A stretch of DNA of 64,000 nucleotides, from NCBI GenBank assembly GCA_964514385.1, contig CAZEQJ010000004.1, forward strand, positions 1 through 64,000, written 5' to 3'. Position 1 is the stretch's first letter. Every line of letters begins with the position of its first letter. Origin of the DNA: CAZEQJ01 sp964514385. Its GTDB lineage: Bacteria; Bacteroidota; Bacteroidia; Cytophagales; Cyclobacteriaceae. The translations under genes and the position numbers were made by a program. Shown here in pieces: positions 26,968-35,547 of the stretch. The notes below the pieces were generated by a model. That model was not told the origin of the DNA and searched no databases. It saw only the letters and a program-made list of their open reading frames with translations.

Positions 26968-29208
26968 TTAAAAGTCGATATTCAGACCCACAAAAATATT
27001 CCTGCCAGGGGCATAGATCGGCTCATTGGTGCCACGCACCGAACGGTTCAGGTGCTCGTAGTATACCACATCCAGGGCATTATGTATACCCCCCTGAACA
27101 TAAACCTTTGGCGTCACAAAATATTTCAGTACGACATCCAGCAGGTTAAAGGATGGCGTTACCGTTTCTCCAAATTCATTGGATATTCTACCCTGACGCC
27201 CCACATACCGGAATGACAACTCTGGCTCAAGGGTTTCATTCAGGTATCTGCCGTTAAGTACATAGCGGAAATCTACCGGCGCTATTTCCGGCAACGGTTC
27301 GTCCCTCTCAAGGTCCTGGGCATAGGTGTAGGCAAGGCTCACATGCTGCTGCATACCGGCAAATAGGGTTTGTTGCCAATAGACTTCAAAACCGGTTTTA
27401 TATGCATTTTCGATATTTGTAAACCGTCGCACCCCCGGGCTCATCGGTAATCTTGGCGTCAAAGCAGGGTCAATCACCGACGAAATAAAGTTTTGCATAT
27501 AAGATCCGAAGAGATCAATCCTGAAGGATGACTGTTTATTTCCCGCAGTAAACGATAAATCCACCTGGTTATTCACTTCAGGAAGCAGCCCGGGGTCGCC
27601 GAGTAATTCAAATGGATCCTGACCTACAGGAAAATAGTTGATAAAACGCTCGGTTAAGCTTCCACTGCGCTGCGCGCGTCCCAGCGAAAGGGAAGCAGTG
27701 AGGTTGTCACCGATGCCACGCTGAATGCCGGCACTGAAGCTGGGGTTGATCTGGGTTATAGCTGTTTCCTGATAAACATTAAGGAACTCAGCCGTCGGAT
27801 CATTTATATCAGCTGTATTATGCTCAACACGACCAGAAAAAACCAGTTTAAGAGCATCATAGCGTAGGTGATACTCTGCAAAAACACCCGCCTTTTGAAT
27901 GCTTCCGTCCTGCCATGCGTTGTCTGTCATGACCATACCGGCCATGGGCCCCATCAGCATGGTACGAATACGTGTGCCTTCGGCTGCTTCCAGGCGATAG
28001 TCGGCTCCAGCATAAAGCCTCGCATTTTTTATTTCCCAAATGCCCTCCGTACGTCCTCCGATATTTTGGGTGGTCGCTTCTGTTTCTGCATTCATCGTCC
28101 GGGGATCGAGGGGCTTCAGCAGGTTATCCATCCGATGGTCTACCCACGATCCAAAAACGGTAGTATTCCACGATTGCAGCGTTCTGTTTATGAATTGAAT
28201 GTCGTGCCGTAGGTTTAACATCCATGTATCATCCCGCCGCAGATCCATTGGCAGCGCAGGGAAGTCACTGTCACGTGCCCTGTTGTAATGGGTACTAAGC
28301 CGTAACTGCTGACTGGCGTTTAGTCGGATACCGAGGTTAGCCCCGAAGCTTCCGCGCTCAAAATCAGACTGGATTACCGATCCGTCACCGGCGGCATAGT
28401 CATCACCCTCAGCCCATGATCCGAATACAGCCAGGTTAATATTATTCAGGCTGTACCCGATTTTGGCCTCACTGCGGTAAATATTGCCGTTACCCTCATA
28501 TGACCCGGCTACACGTCCGTACAGATGAGGCTGCGATGTGAAACGCAATGATGTAGGGATGAAATTTATGGTAGCACCGAAACCTGTACCATACCGGAGC
28601 GAATAAGGACCTTTGAGTACCTCTACCCTGTCGATCATGTTGGGTGCCATCTGACTCGTAGGAGGATCCATTCGGTTGGGGCATGCAGCAGTAGCACTCT
28701 GAGCTCCATTCAGTACAATATTCAGTTGATCGTATTTAAATCCTCTGAATACCGGATCAAAACCATAATTTCCACCTTTTCGAATGGCATTGATGCCCGG
28801 ATACTGGGTTAATAATGAAGCACCATCGTGTTGTAACCGGTCACGCATACGTACTTCAATACCTGAAAAGTCATCTCCCCGTGCGCCAACAATGGTTACA
28901 GGGTAAAGTACTGTTGTTTCCAGTTGTCGGTATGCAACGCCAGCCTCGATATATTGCTGTATCATTTCAGGGCTCCATTCCCACGAACCGTAGGAAACAT
29001 GCGAAAATCGCATTTGTTCACCTTCCATTACCATAAAGGAAATCATCCCGTTAAGGTCTGAAGACCCTGTCTGGTTGCCGTATTCAAATAATGCACCTGC
29101 TACTGGCAGGCTGTTGTCCTGGTCAAGAAGCCGGACTGATACTGTATTTTGAGCCATAAGGCCCGGGGCAATCCAAAAAAGGAATGCCCATAGAAATAAA
29201 ATTTTCAT
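26968..29208 (-). CDS. TonB-dependent receptor, OprC/NosA-like copper importer
   Basis: The 746-residue protein has a signal peptide ending LMAQ, an N-terminal carboxypeptidase-like domain (about 22-100), a plug domain (about 103-220) and a 22-strand barrel ending in a final Phe. In the plug, Cys176 and Met180 form CxxxM in ACPNRMDPPTS; in the barrel, His358 and Met360 form HxM (VDHRMDN). These are the copper ligands described for Pseudomonas OprC (Cys143/Met147 and His323/Met325), with nearly the same spacing of about 180 residues. A Met-rich stretch MGPMAGMVM follows. It lies 47 bases after a small Cys-containing gene and is probably co-transcribed with it. Copper specificity is inferred from the ligands. 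Confidence 0.88.
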   Translation of the reverse strand: MKILFLWAFLFWIAPGLMAQNTVSVRLLDQDNSLPVAGALFEYGNQTGSSDLNGMISFMVMEGEQMRFSHVSYGSWEWSPEMIQQYIEAGVAYRQLETTVLYPVTIVGARGDDFSGIEVRMRDRLQHDGASLLTQYPGINAIRKGGNYGFDPVFRGFKYDQLNIVLNGAQSATAACPNRMDPPTSQMAPNMIDRVEVLKGPYSLRYGTGFGATINFIPTSLRFTSQPHLYGRVAGSYEGNGNIYRSEAKIGYSLNNINLAVFGSWAEGDDYAAGDGSVIQSDFERGSFGANLGIRLNASQQLRLSTHYNRARDSDFPALPMDLRRDDTWMLNLRHDIQFINRTLQSWNTTVFGSWVDHRMDNLLKPLDPRTMNAETEATTQNIGGRTEGIWEIKNARLYAGADYRLEAAEGTRIRTMLMGPMAGMVMTDNAWQDGSIQKAGVFAEYHLRYDALKLVFSGRVEHNTADINDPTAEFLNVYQETAITQINPSFSAGIQRGIGDNLTASLSLGRAQRSGSLTERFINYFPVGQDPFELLGDPGLLPEVNNQVDLSFTAGNKQSSFRIDLFGSYMQNFISSVIDPALTPRLPMSPGVRRFTNIENAYKTGFEVYWQQTLFAGMQQHVSLAYTYAQDLERDEPLPEIAPVDFRYVLNGRYLNETLEPELSFRYVGRQGRISNEFGETVTPSFNLLDVVLKYFVTPKVYVQGGIHNALDVVYYEHLNRSVRGTNEPIYAPGRNIFVGLNIDF

Positions 29209-29255
29209 GATTATATAATGAGTTACCTGTTAAAAGAATTGTACTGTTTCTGGTG

Positions 29256-29636
29256 TCAGGCAACGCATTTAGGCGGGTGGAAAATACGATTCAGGGGATC
29301 ATAATAATAGATTCGGGATACAAATCTGAAGGTCTGTAGCTTGTCAGCAACATAACCAATTCCGGATGGTATTGCCTTTGTGGTGAAAAGATAAGGTGAA
29401 ATTTTGATCTGATAAGTTACTGTCTGGCTTTCTTCTGCCTCATTATTTTCTACCTCCCGCAGCTGTTGTCCAAGGTAGCACGACCCATAGCAAATGGTCA
29501 TCGGTTTTTCTTTATTGATACAGAAGAGCTCGGCGATCGTTTCCCTGTTGAGGTTAAAATCTGCCATAATCCATAGCCGGCTTACACCGGGTAAAGCCAG
29601 GACAATCAACAGGCATATGGATATTAAACGCATCAT
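29256..29636 (-). CDS. small envelope protein with CxxxC, partner of the copper receptor
   Basis: The 126-residue product has a hydrophobic N-terminus (signal peptide or anchor, about 4-24). Cys39, Cys49 and Cys53 (CYGSC) are followed by a charged segment and a C-terminal HPPKC with His120 and Cys124. Small proteins of this layout recur next to metal-related TonB receptors in Bacteroidota, as I recall, but the family has no name I know. Cys and His placement would suit periplasmic metal binding. It lies directly upstream of the receptor gene. Translation may begin at 29636 or at the next codon. Confidence 0.72.
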   Translation of the reverse strand: MMRLISICLLIVLALPGVSRLWIMADFNLNRETIAELFCINKEKPMTICYGSCYLGQQLREVENNEAEESQTVTYQIKISPYLFTTKAIPSGIGYVADKLQTFRFVSRIYYYDPLNRIFHPPKCVA

Positions 29637-29728
29637 TATGCCTTAAAGCTAATAAATAAATTATGTCAATCGTGCCTGATGTAAGTTACGCAACAACTTT
29701 GCACGAAACGTTAATCTGTAAGGAGGGA

Positions 29729-30763
29729 TCAGTTAGTTTTCAGGATCAGTTCAATTCTATAAATTTTCCCATTTCGCCCCATTATCCAGCCATAGTTTTC
29801 TGCGAAGGCGCAGGTCCAGAGATCCTCCTCCAGGAGCAATTGCCATGAAGATGCCTTGTCCAGGGATATTTCGGCACCACCCGGTCCGGAAAGCATCACA
29901 ACATATTTCCCATTCCAATAAGTGGCGGCACAGCTGTAATAGGCTTTATTTACCTGCAGTGAACCAGCTGTTTGCCAGGTGGCTCCACTATCTTTGCTGT
30001 AGAAGAACCTGTCTGCAGTATCTGGCAGGTTGCTGATGTCACCACCCGCAATATAGAGGGTACCATTGACATGCTGTAAGGAGGTGATACCGGCCATGGG
30101 CCCTTTTTTGATGGGTGTTGCAATGGCAGCCCACGACTGACCGAAATTTTCGGTATACAGAATGCGTCCATTCCCGCCAGCACCTGTACCTATCCACATG
30201 CGGCCATCCGCTTCGGTCTGAACCTGAGAGCCACTTGACGCAAAACCACCTTCGCCATTGCCGGCAGCTGGGAGGCCTGATGTGATCCGTTGCCATGAGT
30301 TGCCTCCATCCGCAGTTTTGAGCAGGTAGGGAAGGGAGTCTACCTGATCGCCAAATACAATACCCTGCCGGTGATCCCAGAAGGCAAAAGAGTTAAGAAA
30401 TACATCAGGATGCGTGTTTTGGTATAGCAATGTAAAGCCACTGTCGACATTAAAATGGTAAATCCGGGACAGGATGCCGGTACCGATACTCAGAACCAGT
30501 GCATTGTCATTATCCAGACCGTGAATATCACGGAACTGAAGGGAGTCCTCTTCATGCGAATAGACGTCCCAGTTGTTTCCTCCATCCATCGTACGTATGA
30601 TGGTGGCGTCTGTGCCTGATGCCCATACCACGCTATCGTTCACGGGATGGAGCCCGATCAACAGTGACCGGGTAGCCGAAGATTGCTGAACAATGGAATA
30701 CGAGTGTTCTTCCGTAGAGCAATAAAGCAGGAAAAACGGTAAAATTAACAGTATAGATCTCAT
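29729..30763 (-). CDS. YCF48/BNR-repeat beta-propeller lipoprotein
   Basis: The 344-residue protein starts MRSILLILPFFLLYC, a lipoprotein signal with Cys15. The rest is a beta-propeller with Asp-box repeats: DGGNNWD, DGGNSWQ, NFGQSWA and DSGATWQ. Such proteins are related to the photosystem II assembly factor YCF48 and are often labelled oxidoreductase in Bacteroidota, without evidence for a redox role. ATG at 30763 is chosen because it starts the signal peptide; the open frame extends to 30847. Its function is unknown; the propeller suggests protein or glycan binding. It lies 92 bases upstream of the small Cys gene, so co-transcription with the copper locus is possible. Confidence 0.82.
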   Translation of the reverse strand: MRSILLILPFFLLYCSTEEHSYSIVQQSSATRSLLIGLHPVNDSVVWASGTDATIIRTMDGGNNWDVYSHEEDSLQFRDIHGLDNDNALVLSIGTGILSRIYHFNVDSGFTLLYQNTHPDVFLNSFAFWDHRQGIVFGDQVDSLPYLLKTADGGNSWQRITSGLPAAGNGEGGFASSGSQVQTEADGRMWIGTGAGGNGRILYTENFGQSWAAIATPIKKGPMAGITSLQHVNGTLYIAGGDISNLPDTADRFFYSKDSGATWQTAGSLQVNKAYYSCAATYWNGKYVVMLSGPGGAEISLDKASSWQLLLEEDLWTCAFAENYGWIMGRNGKIYRIELILKTN

Positions 30764-30866
30764 TTTCAGTCGGTGAACTGGCAATTTAGCTTTTTTACCG
30801 GCACGATGTATTATCAATATCAGGTTCATAGCCTGAACAATTTTCATTAAAAGGATTTATGTTAGT

Positions 30867-31367
30867 ATGTTATGGTATATGATCATGTTATTTCAATTTT
30901 CCTCTTCAGCTGATATTTCTGCATGGCGCATCGTCAATGATGGTGTTATGGGGGGATTGTCCCGGAGTAATATTGAGTTGACAAATGAGGGATATGGCAG
31001 GTTTCACGGTGCGATATCTCTTGAAAATAACGGTGGCTTTGCGATGGTTCAGCTTCCGATGCGTCAGGAAGTTGGAGATGCAAAAAGCATGGTCATCCGA
31101 TTAAAGGGAGATGGCAAGAAATATCAATTCAGGATAAAGGCGAACGAGAGAGACTACTATTCCTACATCTATGAAGCGAAAACTTCAGGTGATTGGGAAA
31201 CAATTACCATTCCGTTGGCAGAAATGGAGGCCTTTTTCAGAGGCAGAGACTTATCTTCGTCCATTCCCAATTTTGATCAGCCAAAAATAGAAATGGTGGC
31301 CATATTATATGGTCAGAAAAAGGCAGAGTCATTTGAGCTGCTGATTGAGTCGATAGGGTTGGAATAA
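30867..31367 (+). CDS. CIA30 family protein
   Basis: The 166-residue protein matches the CIA30 (complex I intermediate-associated protein 30) family over its whole length: WRIVNDGVMGGLSRS near the start, ISLENNGGFAMV, then FRIKANERDYYSY. The fold is a galactose-binding-like beta sandwich. In mitochondria the homologue assists complex I assembly; the bacterial role is undefined. The true start may be the Met at 30879 rather than 30867. It is monocistronic and divergent from the YCF48 gene. Confidence 0.85.
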   Translation: MLWYMIMLFQFSSSADISAWRIVNDGVMGGLSRSNIELTNEGYGRFHGAISLENNGGFAMVQLPMRQEVGDAKSMVIRLKGDGKKYQFRIKANERDYYSYIYEAKTSGDWETITIPLAEMEAFFRGRDLSSSIPNFDQPKIEMVAILYGQKKAESFELLIESIGLE

Positions 31368-31460
31368 TGAGTCTTGCAACTCATTAAAAAAGTCTCGGGT
31401 CTCGAGGAGAAATTCTTTCAGATCAATGTTTTGCTTCATGGATTGAACATAAGCAACCTT

Positions 31461-31468
31461 TATATTTG
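31461..31468 (+). promoter_or_regulatory. Bacteroidota-type -7 box
   Basis: TATATTTG matches TAnnTTTG and lies 17 bases before the aminotransferase ATG at 31486, leaving room for a short leader. A TTG at 31443 is spaced 15 bases upstream, shorter than usual for a -33 element. Confidence 0.4.
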
Positions 31469-31485
31469 AGGCTAAACCGAGCTAT

Positions 31486-32634
31486 ATGAAATCCCAAAAG
31501 CACCTTTTTTCCTTAGACCCGGACGTTCATTACCTGAATTGTGCAACGAAAGCGCCCTTATTAAAATCAAGTGAACAAGCTGCTATTCAGGCTCTGGTTC
31601 GGGAACGGAATCCGCAAAATCTCTCGGCAGATGATTTTTTCAGGGATGTGGCGGTAGTGAAAAGCCTGTTTGGTAAGCTGGTCGGTTGTGGCTGGGATGA
31701 GGCGGCCTTTATTCCGGCTGTTTCCTATGGCTTTAGCTCTATCGTGCCCAATATCGTACCGAAAACAAGCGGCCATGCCATAACAGTAAAAGATGAGTTT
31801 CCCAGTGGTGTTTTTGCCTTGCAGCGGTGGTGCCGGGAGCATGACCAGCAACTCCTAACGATCGACCCTGACTTTACCCATGACGATCCCGGCAGAGATT
31901 GGAATGAACGACTGATTGGCGCCATAAACGATCACACGACAATGGTACTCATTTCTGCTGTGCACTGGATGAACGGCACCAGATACAACCTCAGGGAAAT
32001 TGGTGCGTGCTGCCATGAGGTAGGCGCTAAATTGCTTGTCGATGGCACGCAGACCATTGGCGCCCTGCCATTTAATGTAAAGGAATATAACGTGGATGTA
32101 CTTGTCTGTGCTGCTTATAAATGTATGTTTGGTCCTTACTCTACCGGCTTTATGTATGTAAGTGAAGATTTCTACCACGGCAAACCCATGGAAGAGTCCT
32201 GGATGAACCGGCTCCATGCCACAGACTTTAGCGGGCTCACCCGCTATGAAGAAAACTATCAGCCAAAAGCGGCCCGGTATAATATGGGAGAGTCGAGTCA
32301 TTTCATCCTGATCCCCATGCTGAACGCGGCATTAGAGCAGCTGATGATATGGGGGCCGGATAACATCCAGGAGTATTGTAAGGGACTCATTTCCCCGTTG
32401 CTGGATTATCTCGGAGAGGAGAAAAAAGAATCGGTTGCAGCCCATCTTTATGGCGTGAAACTGCCGGATGATGTCATCCATCACCAGCTGATGGATAACC
32501 TCCGGAAACATAAGGTGTCTATTTCAGTAAGAGGAGAGTTTTTGCGTGTGTCGACCAATGTATTTAACGAAGAGGCTGATATTGCAGCTTTGATACAATC
32601 TATAGATGAAAGCAGGAAGCATAGACGAAGATAA
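31486..32634 (+). CDS. class V aminotransferase (PLP-dependent)
   Basis: The 382-residue protein has the class V fold of cysteine desulfurase and isopenicillin epimerase-type enzymes: LNCATKAPL near the start, a Ser/Gly-rich phosphate-binding segment (AVSYGFSSI), the PLP-contacting LLVDGTQTIGALPF, and the Schiff-base lysine in AAYKCMFGPYSTGFMYV. The amino donor is not predictable; cysteine desulfurases have a catalytic Cys loop that I do not see. It overlaps the next gene by 29 bases. Confidence 0.87.
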   Translation: MKSQKHLFSLDPDVHYLNCATKAPLLKSSEQAAIQALVRERNPQNLSADDFFRDVAVVKSLFGKLVGCGWDEAAFIPAVSYGFSSIVPNIVPKTSGHAITVKDEFPSGVFALQRWCREHDQQLLTIDPDFTHDDPGRDWNERLIGAINDHTTMVLISAVHWMNGTRYNLREIGACCHEVGAKLLVDGTQTIGALPFNVKEYNVDVLVCAAYKCMFGPYSTGFMYVSEDFYHGKPMEESWMNRLHATDFSGLTRYEENYQPKAARYNMGESSHFILIPMLNAALEQLMIWGPDNIQEYCKGLISPLLDYLGEEKKESVAAHLYGVKLPDDVIHHQLMDNLRKHKVSISVRGEFLRVSTNVFNEEADIAALIQSIDESRKHRRR

Positions 32635-33028
32635 ACTGATTGAGCTAGGCCTTCAGTTACGGGCACAGGATCAGGATTATGGACAGATCAGGCAACATCT
32701 CAGGGAACGAGGATGTGATGAGGAGCTGGCTACTTATATTATCCGCAAAGTAGATGAAGCTGAGGTGCATGAGGTAGTTAAGAAGAGAAGAGTGAGCCAG
32801 GCTTTTGGTATCGTCGTGATGGCATTGCTGCTCTTCGCCGGATATCTTTCATACGATCTTTTTCTGGATAACGACCGTATTTTGGCCTTGCAAACGCATC
32901 TCTGGTTATCTGCCGGAGTAGTGGTTTCGGTCTGGTACTACCGCAGAATACGCAGTACCTTTTATTCCGATTCTGTGTTGTACCGGGAAATGAGGAATCA
33001 AAAGATGAAATCGCGTAGTGGGGGATAG
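32606..33028 (+). CDS. small membrane protein of unknown function
   Basis: The 140-residue protein has a soluble helical N-terminal part (about 1-55, with a helix pattern IRQHLRERGCDEELATYIIRK cut here at family-unknown level) followed by two transmembrane helices (about 68-90 and 97-115) and a basic C-terminus. It begins inside the last codons of the aminotransferase gene, in another frame, so translation is likely coupled. I recognise no family. Confidence 0.65.
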   Translation: MKAGSIDEDKLIELGLQLRAQDQDYGQIRQHLRERGCDEELATYIIRKVDEAEVHEVVKKRRVSQAFGIVVMALLLFAGYLSYDLFLDNDRILALQTHLWLSAGVVVSVWYYRRIRSTFYSDSVLYREMRNQKMKSRSGG

Positions 33029-33036
33029 CAAAAAAA

Positions 33037-33070
33037 GCTGCGGCGCGACGGTAAACCGCCGCGCCGCAGC
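33037..33070. terminator. strong hairpin terminator between convergent genes
   Basis: GCTGCGGCGCG (33037-33047) and CGCGCCGCAGC (33060-33070) pair perfectly over 11 bases around a 12-base loop. On the minus strand the hairpin is followed by seven T, a classical Rho-independent terminator for the gene at 33076-33285. On the plus strand the tail is T-rich after a short interval, so it may serve both directions. Confidence 0.85.
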
Positions 33071-33075
33071 ACTTC

Positions 33076-33285
33076 TTATTTTTTGTCTTTTTTATCCTCT
33101 GGTTTTTCTTCCGGCTTTTCATCTACAATGTTGCCGTCTTCATCTACCCAGGCAATCATGTCATCCAGTTTCCCGCTGGTTTCATGATGCTTTTTCTCCA
33201 TCTTCTTTTCAAATTTTTCCTGCTGTTTTTTTCGTTTCTTTTCTGCTTTAAGCTTTTTTATAAAACTGTTTTGGGATCTTGCCAT
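33076..33285 (-). CDS. small Lys/Glu-rich protein conserved in Bacteroidota
   Basis: The 69-residue protein has a lysine-rich helical first half (MARSQNSFIKKLKAEKKRKK), then an acidic part with DDMIAWVDEDGNIVDEKP. I recall proteins of this pattern in Bacteroidota, often near cold-shock genes, but no function is known. The basic helix could bind nucleic acid. A strong terminator follows six bases after its stop codon, which supports it as a real transcription unit. Confidence 0.75.
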   Translation of the reverse strand: MARSQNSFIKKLKAEKKRKKQQEKFEKKMEKKHHETSGKLDDMIAWVDEDGNIVDEKPEEKPEDKKDKK

Positions 33286-33310
33286 AATTGAATTTAGTAG
33301 ATTAAAAATC

Positions 33311-34411
33311 TCAGGCCGTAGCTAATTGCAGCGGCTGGGTCCTGCCCAGCTGCCTGAGGTGCTCATAGTGAGTCTTGATAGCCTTGCCCAGGCTCTCATG
33401 ATAGTAGTACGGAAGTTGGAACTCTTTGGCTGTCTTTTCTACAATTTTCGCAATCTTAGGATAATGGATATGGCAGATATTGGGGAAAAGATGGTGCTCA
33501 ATCTGAAAATTCAATCCCCCCATGAACCAAGTGACGATTTTGTTGTTCATCGCGAAATTAGATGTATTGAAAAGCTGATGGATGAACCAGTTTTCATCTA
33601 CCACCTCTGTTTCCGGCTGCTCAAATTTTGACGTAGGCATAACATGAGCCAGCTGAAAGGTGACACTTAACAATACTCCTGCCACGAAGTGCATGGTAAC
33701 AAACATAAGCACCGTAATCCATGCCGGAATAGGCAAGGCGATGATTGGGATCACCAGTATGACCATGTATAGAGCGATTTTCTTCGGTAAAAGACGCCAA
33801 AAGAGTTTTCTATACTCACTTTGCGACTTGATTAGTCCCTTCTTCTTGTAATTGTATAGCTTATAGTAGTCTTTGAAGAACGTCCAGATTAACGTTGAAA
33901 GGCCATAAAGGAACGTCACATACATATGCTGATAGCGGTGAAACCAGCGCAATGGCTGATGTGGTGTAAACCGTAATACATAGCGTGATTCAATATCTTC
34001 ATCGGCATGCTCGATATTGGTATAGGTATGGTGTAAAACGTTGTGTTGAAGTTTCCATACAGAGGCCTCAGCCCCGATGATAGCAGCACTCCAGCCAATA
34101 ATCTTGTTTGTCAGTCGGTTTTTGGCATATGCACCATGCAGCGCATCGTGCATCACGGAAGTTCCCACAAATGCAACCCCGAATCCCATGATAGCCCACA
34201 ATCCAAACAGGAGCGGAATATTGGAGAAACCTCCAAAAACAATGAGAAAATAGGGAATAAGATACATCGATAACGCCATGATCGTTTTGATCACCATGGT
34301 GTTATTGTAGTTCTTCGAGATCTGATGGGTGTTGAAATATTCATTTACCCTGGCGCGAATGGTCTTCGTGAATTCACGATTGATGGAATTAGAAAATTTA
34401 TAATGGATCAT
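33311..34411 (-). CDS. membrane fatty acid desaturase (acyl-CoA/linoleoyl-CoA desaturase type)
   Basis: The 366-residue protein has the three histidine boxes of membrane di-iron desaturases: HDALHG (near residue 89), HNVLHH (near 124) and QIEHHLFP (near 308), with about four transmembrane helices in between. The Q in place of the first His of box three is typical of front-end (delta-5/delta-6) desaturases, but no cytochrome b5 domain is fused, so a separate electron donor is needed. It would introduce double bonds into membrane lipids. The gene lies 25 bases from the small gene at 33285 and could share its transcript. Confidence 0.9.
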   Translation of the reverse strand: MIHYKFSNSINREFTKTIRARVNEYFNTHQISKNYNNTMVIKTIMALSMYLIPYFLIVFGGFSNIPLLFGLWAIMGFGVAFVGTSVMHDALHGAYAKNRLTNKIIGWSAAIIGAEASVWKLQHNVLHHTYTNIEHADEDIESRYVLRFTPHQPLRWFHRYQHMYVTFLYGLSTLIWTFFKDYYKLYNYKKKGLIKSQSEYRKLFWRLLPKKIALYMVILVIPIIALPIPAWITVLMFVTMHFVAGVLLSVTFQLAHVMPTSKFEQPETEVVDENWFIHQLFNTSNFAMNNKIVTWFMGGLNFQIEHHLFPNICHIHYPKIAKIVEKTAKEFQLPYYYHESLGKAIKTHYEHLRQLGRTQPLQLATA

Positions 34412-34596
34412 TACGGGTTGGTTAAATTAAACATAAAGCTCCTGCATTTACCCAGAAGTACAGGATCTCAATTCATTACAGTAGTGTCAGTCAAGAGGAT
34501 AATTAAGAACGATTATACATCGCGTGTAAGCATCCCTTATGAGACTCAAATATACGCCCTTATTGGTCTATCACAAATTATTCTGCCCCGATCTTT

Positions 34597-34755
34597 CTAA
34601 AAAAAGGAGGATAGCCATGTTCCAAGGCCGAAGAAGATGGCCAGCCACACAAGCCCCTTGATCAGGAAGAAGAGGAATCCGGCCCAGCCGAGGCGTCTGA
34701 GCCAGTTCTTCAGTTTATTCTCTTGTCCACTTCCTGCTGCTTTTTCGTTTTTCAT
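34597..34755 (-). CDS. 52-residue single-span membrane protein
   Basis: Reading down from ATG at 34755 gives 52 codons and a TAG at 34597-34599. The product has a polar N-terminus (MKNEKAAGSGQENKLKNW), then a basic LRRLGW and a hydrophobic span WAGFLFFLIKGLVWLAIFF, ending with another short hydrophobic stretch. It fits the 240-base space between the desaturase and hydrolase genes, on the same strand. An open frame on the opposite strand here has no protein features. The pattern of charge then hydrophobic span speaks for a real small membrane protein; function unknown. Confidence 0.65.
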   Translation of the reverse strand: MKNEKAAGSGQENKLKNWLRRLGWAGFLFFLIKGLVWLAIFFGLGTWLSSFF

Positions 34756-34785
34756 GGCCTCCGAAACGATCTTTTCCAGTAAATC

Positions 34786-35547
34786 CTATCCGCTGATGAA
34801 TTGTTCCATTGTAGCAGCCATTTCTGCTGGCTTTTCGGCATGTACCCAGTGCCCGGCTCCCTTGATGGTAACGATATGGCTATTTGGAAACAGGTGATCG
34901 ATGTCCTGTTTGTCGCCGGTGGCGATGTAGTCTGAATTCTCCCCGCGAATAAAAAGTACAGGCATATCTACAGGGTCGCCTTCAATTTTGACACCAACAT
35001 GTTCAATATTGCGTTCGATTACCGGCAGGTTGATCTTTAAGCTGAACCCTTCATTTGTCCTGACCAGGTTTTTCAACAGAAACTGCCGTATGCCCTCATT
35101 TTCAATGGTATCCTTCAGGACATCTTCAGCTTCATTACGACTGGTTATGGTGCCAAGAGGTATTGATTTGAGGCCTTCAATGATTTTGTCATGGTGTACC
35201 GGATAATATCGCGGCGCAATATCCACGACGACCAGCTTTGCCAGCATATCAGGATATTGGAGGGCGAAGGTCATGGCGGTTTTACCTCCCATCGAGTGGC
35301 CGACTATGACCGGATTTTCGATCTGGTGTTCATCAATGAATTCCCTGAGGTCCCCGGCCATCACATCATAATTGAACGTTTCTGAGTGCGGAGACTTCCC
35401 GTGATTACGCTGATCGACTAGGTAAAAAGTAAATTCCCTGTTGAAAAATTTCGGAAAAGAAATCCAGTTGTCGAGCGAGCCAAATATTCCATGAAGGATG
35501 ATGACGGGTTGGCCTGAACCTCCTGTTTTTTTAAAGTTAAGCTTCAT
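34786..35547 (-). CDS. alpha/beta-fold hydrolase
   Basis: The 253-residue protein has the hydrolase order: an oxyanion HGIFGSLDNW near the start, DQRNHGKSP, the nucleophile elbow GHSMGGKTA (Ser near residue 98), and a C-terminal GAGHWVHAEKP with the catalytic His. It is close to the YbfF/esterase type. The substrate is unknown. It overlaps the upstream ribD gene by 11 bases, so the two are co-translated. Confidence 0.92.
   Translation of the reverse strand: MKLNFKKTGGSGQPVIILHGIFGSLDNWISFPKFFNREFTFYLVDQRNHGKSPHSETFNYDVMAGDLREFIDEHQIENPVIVGHSMGGKTAMTFALQYPDMLAKLVVVDIAPRYYPVHHDKIIEGLKSIPLGTITSRNEAEDVLKDTIENEGIRQFLLKNLVRTNEGFSLKINLPVIERNIEHVGVKIEGDPVDMPVLFIRGENSDYIATGDKQDIDHLFPNSHIVTIKGAGHWVHAEKPAEMAATMEQFISG

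Noticed and set aside
34637..34897. Plus-strand frame of 86 codons
   Set aside because: It is antisense to the small membrane gene at 34597-34755 and the hydrolase gene end, and has no protein features.
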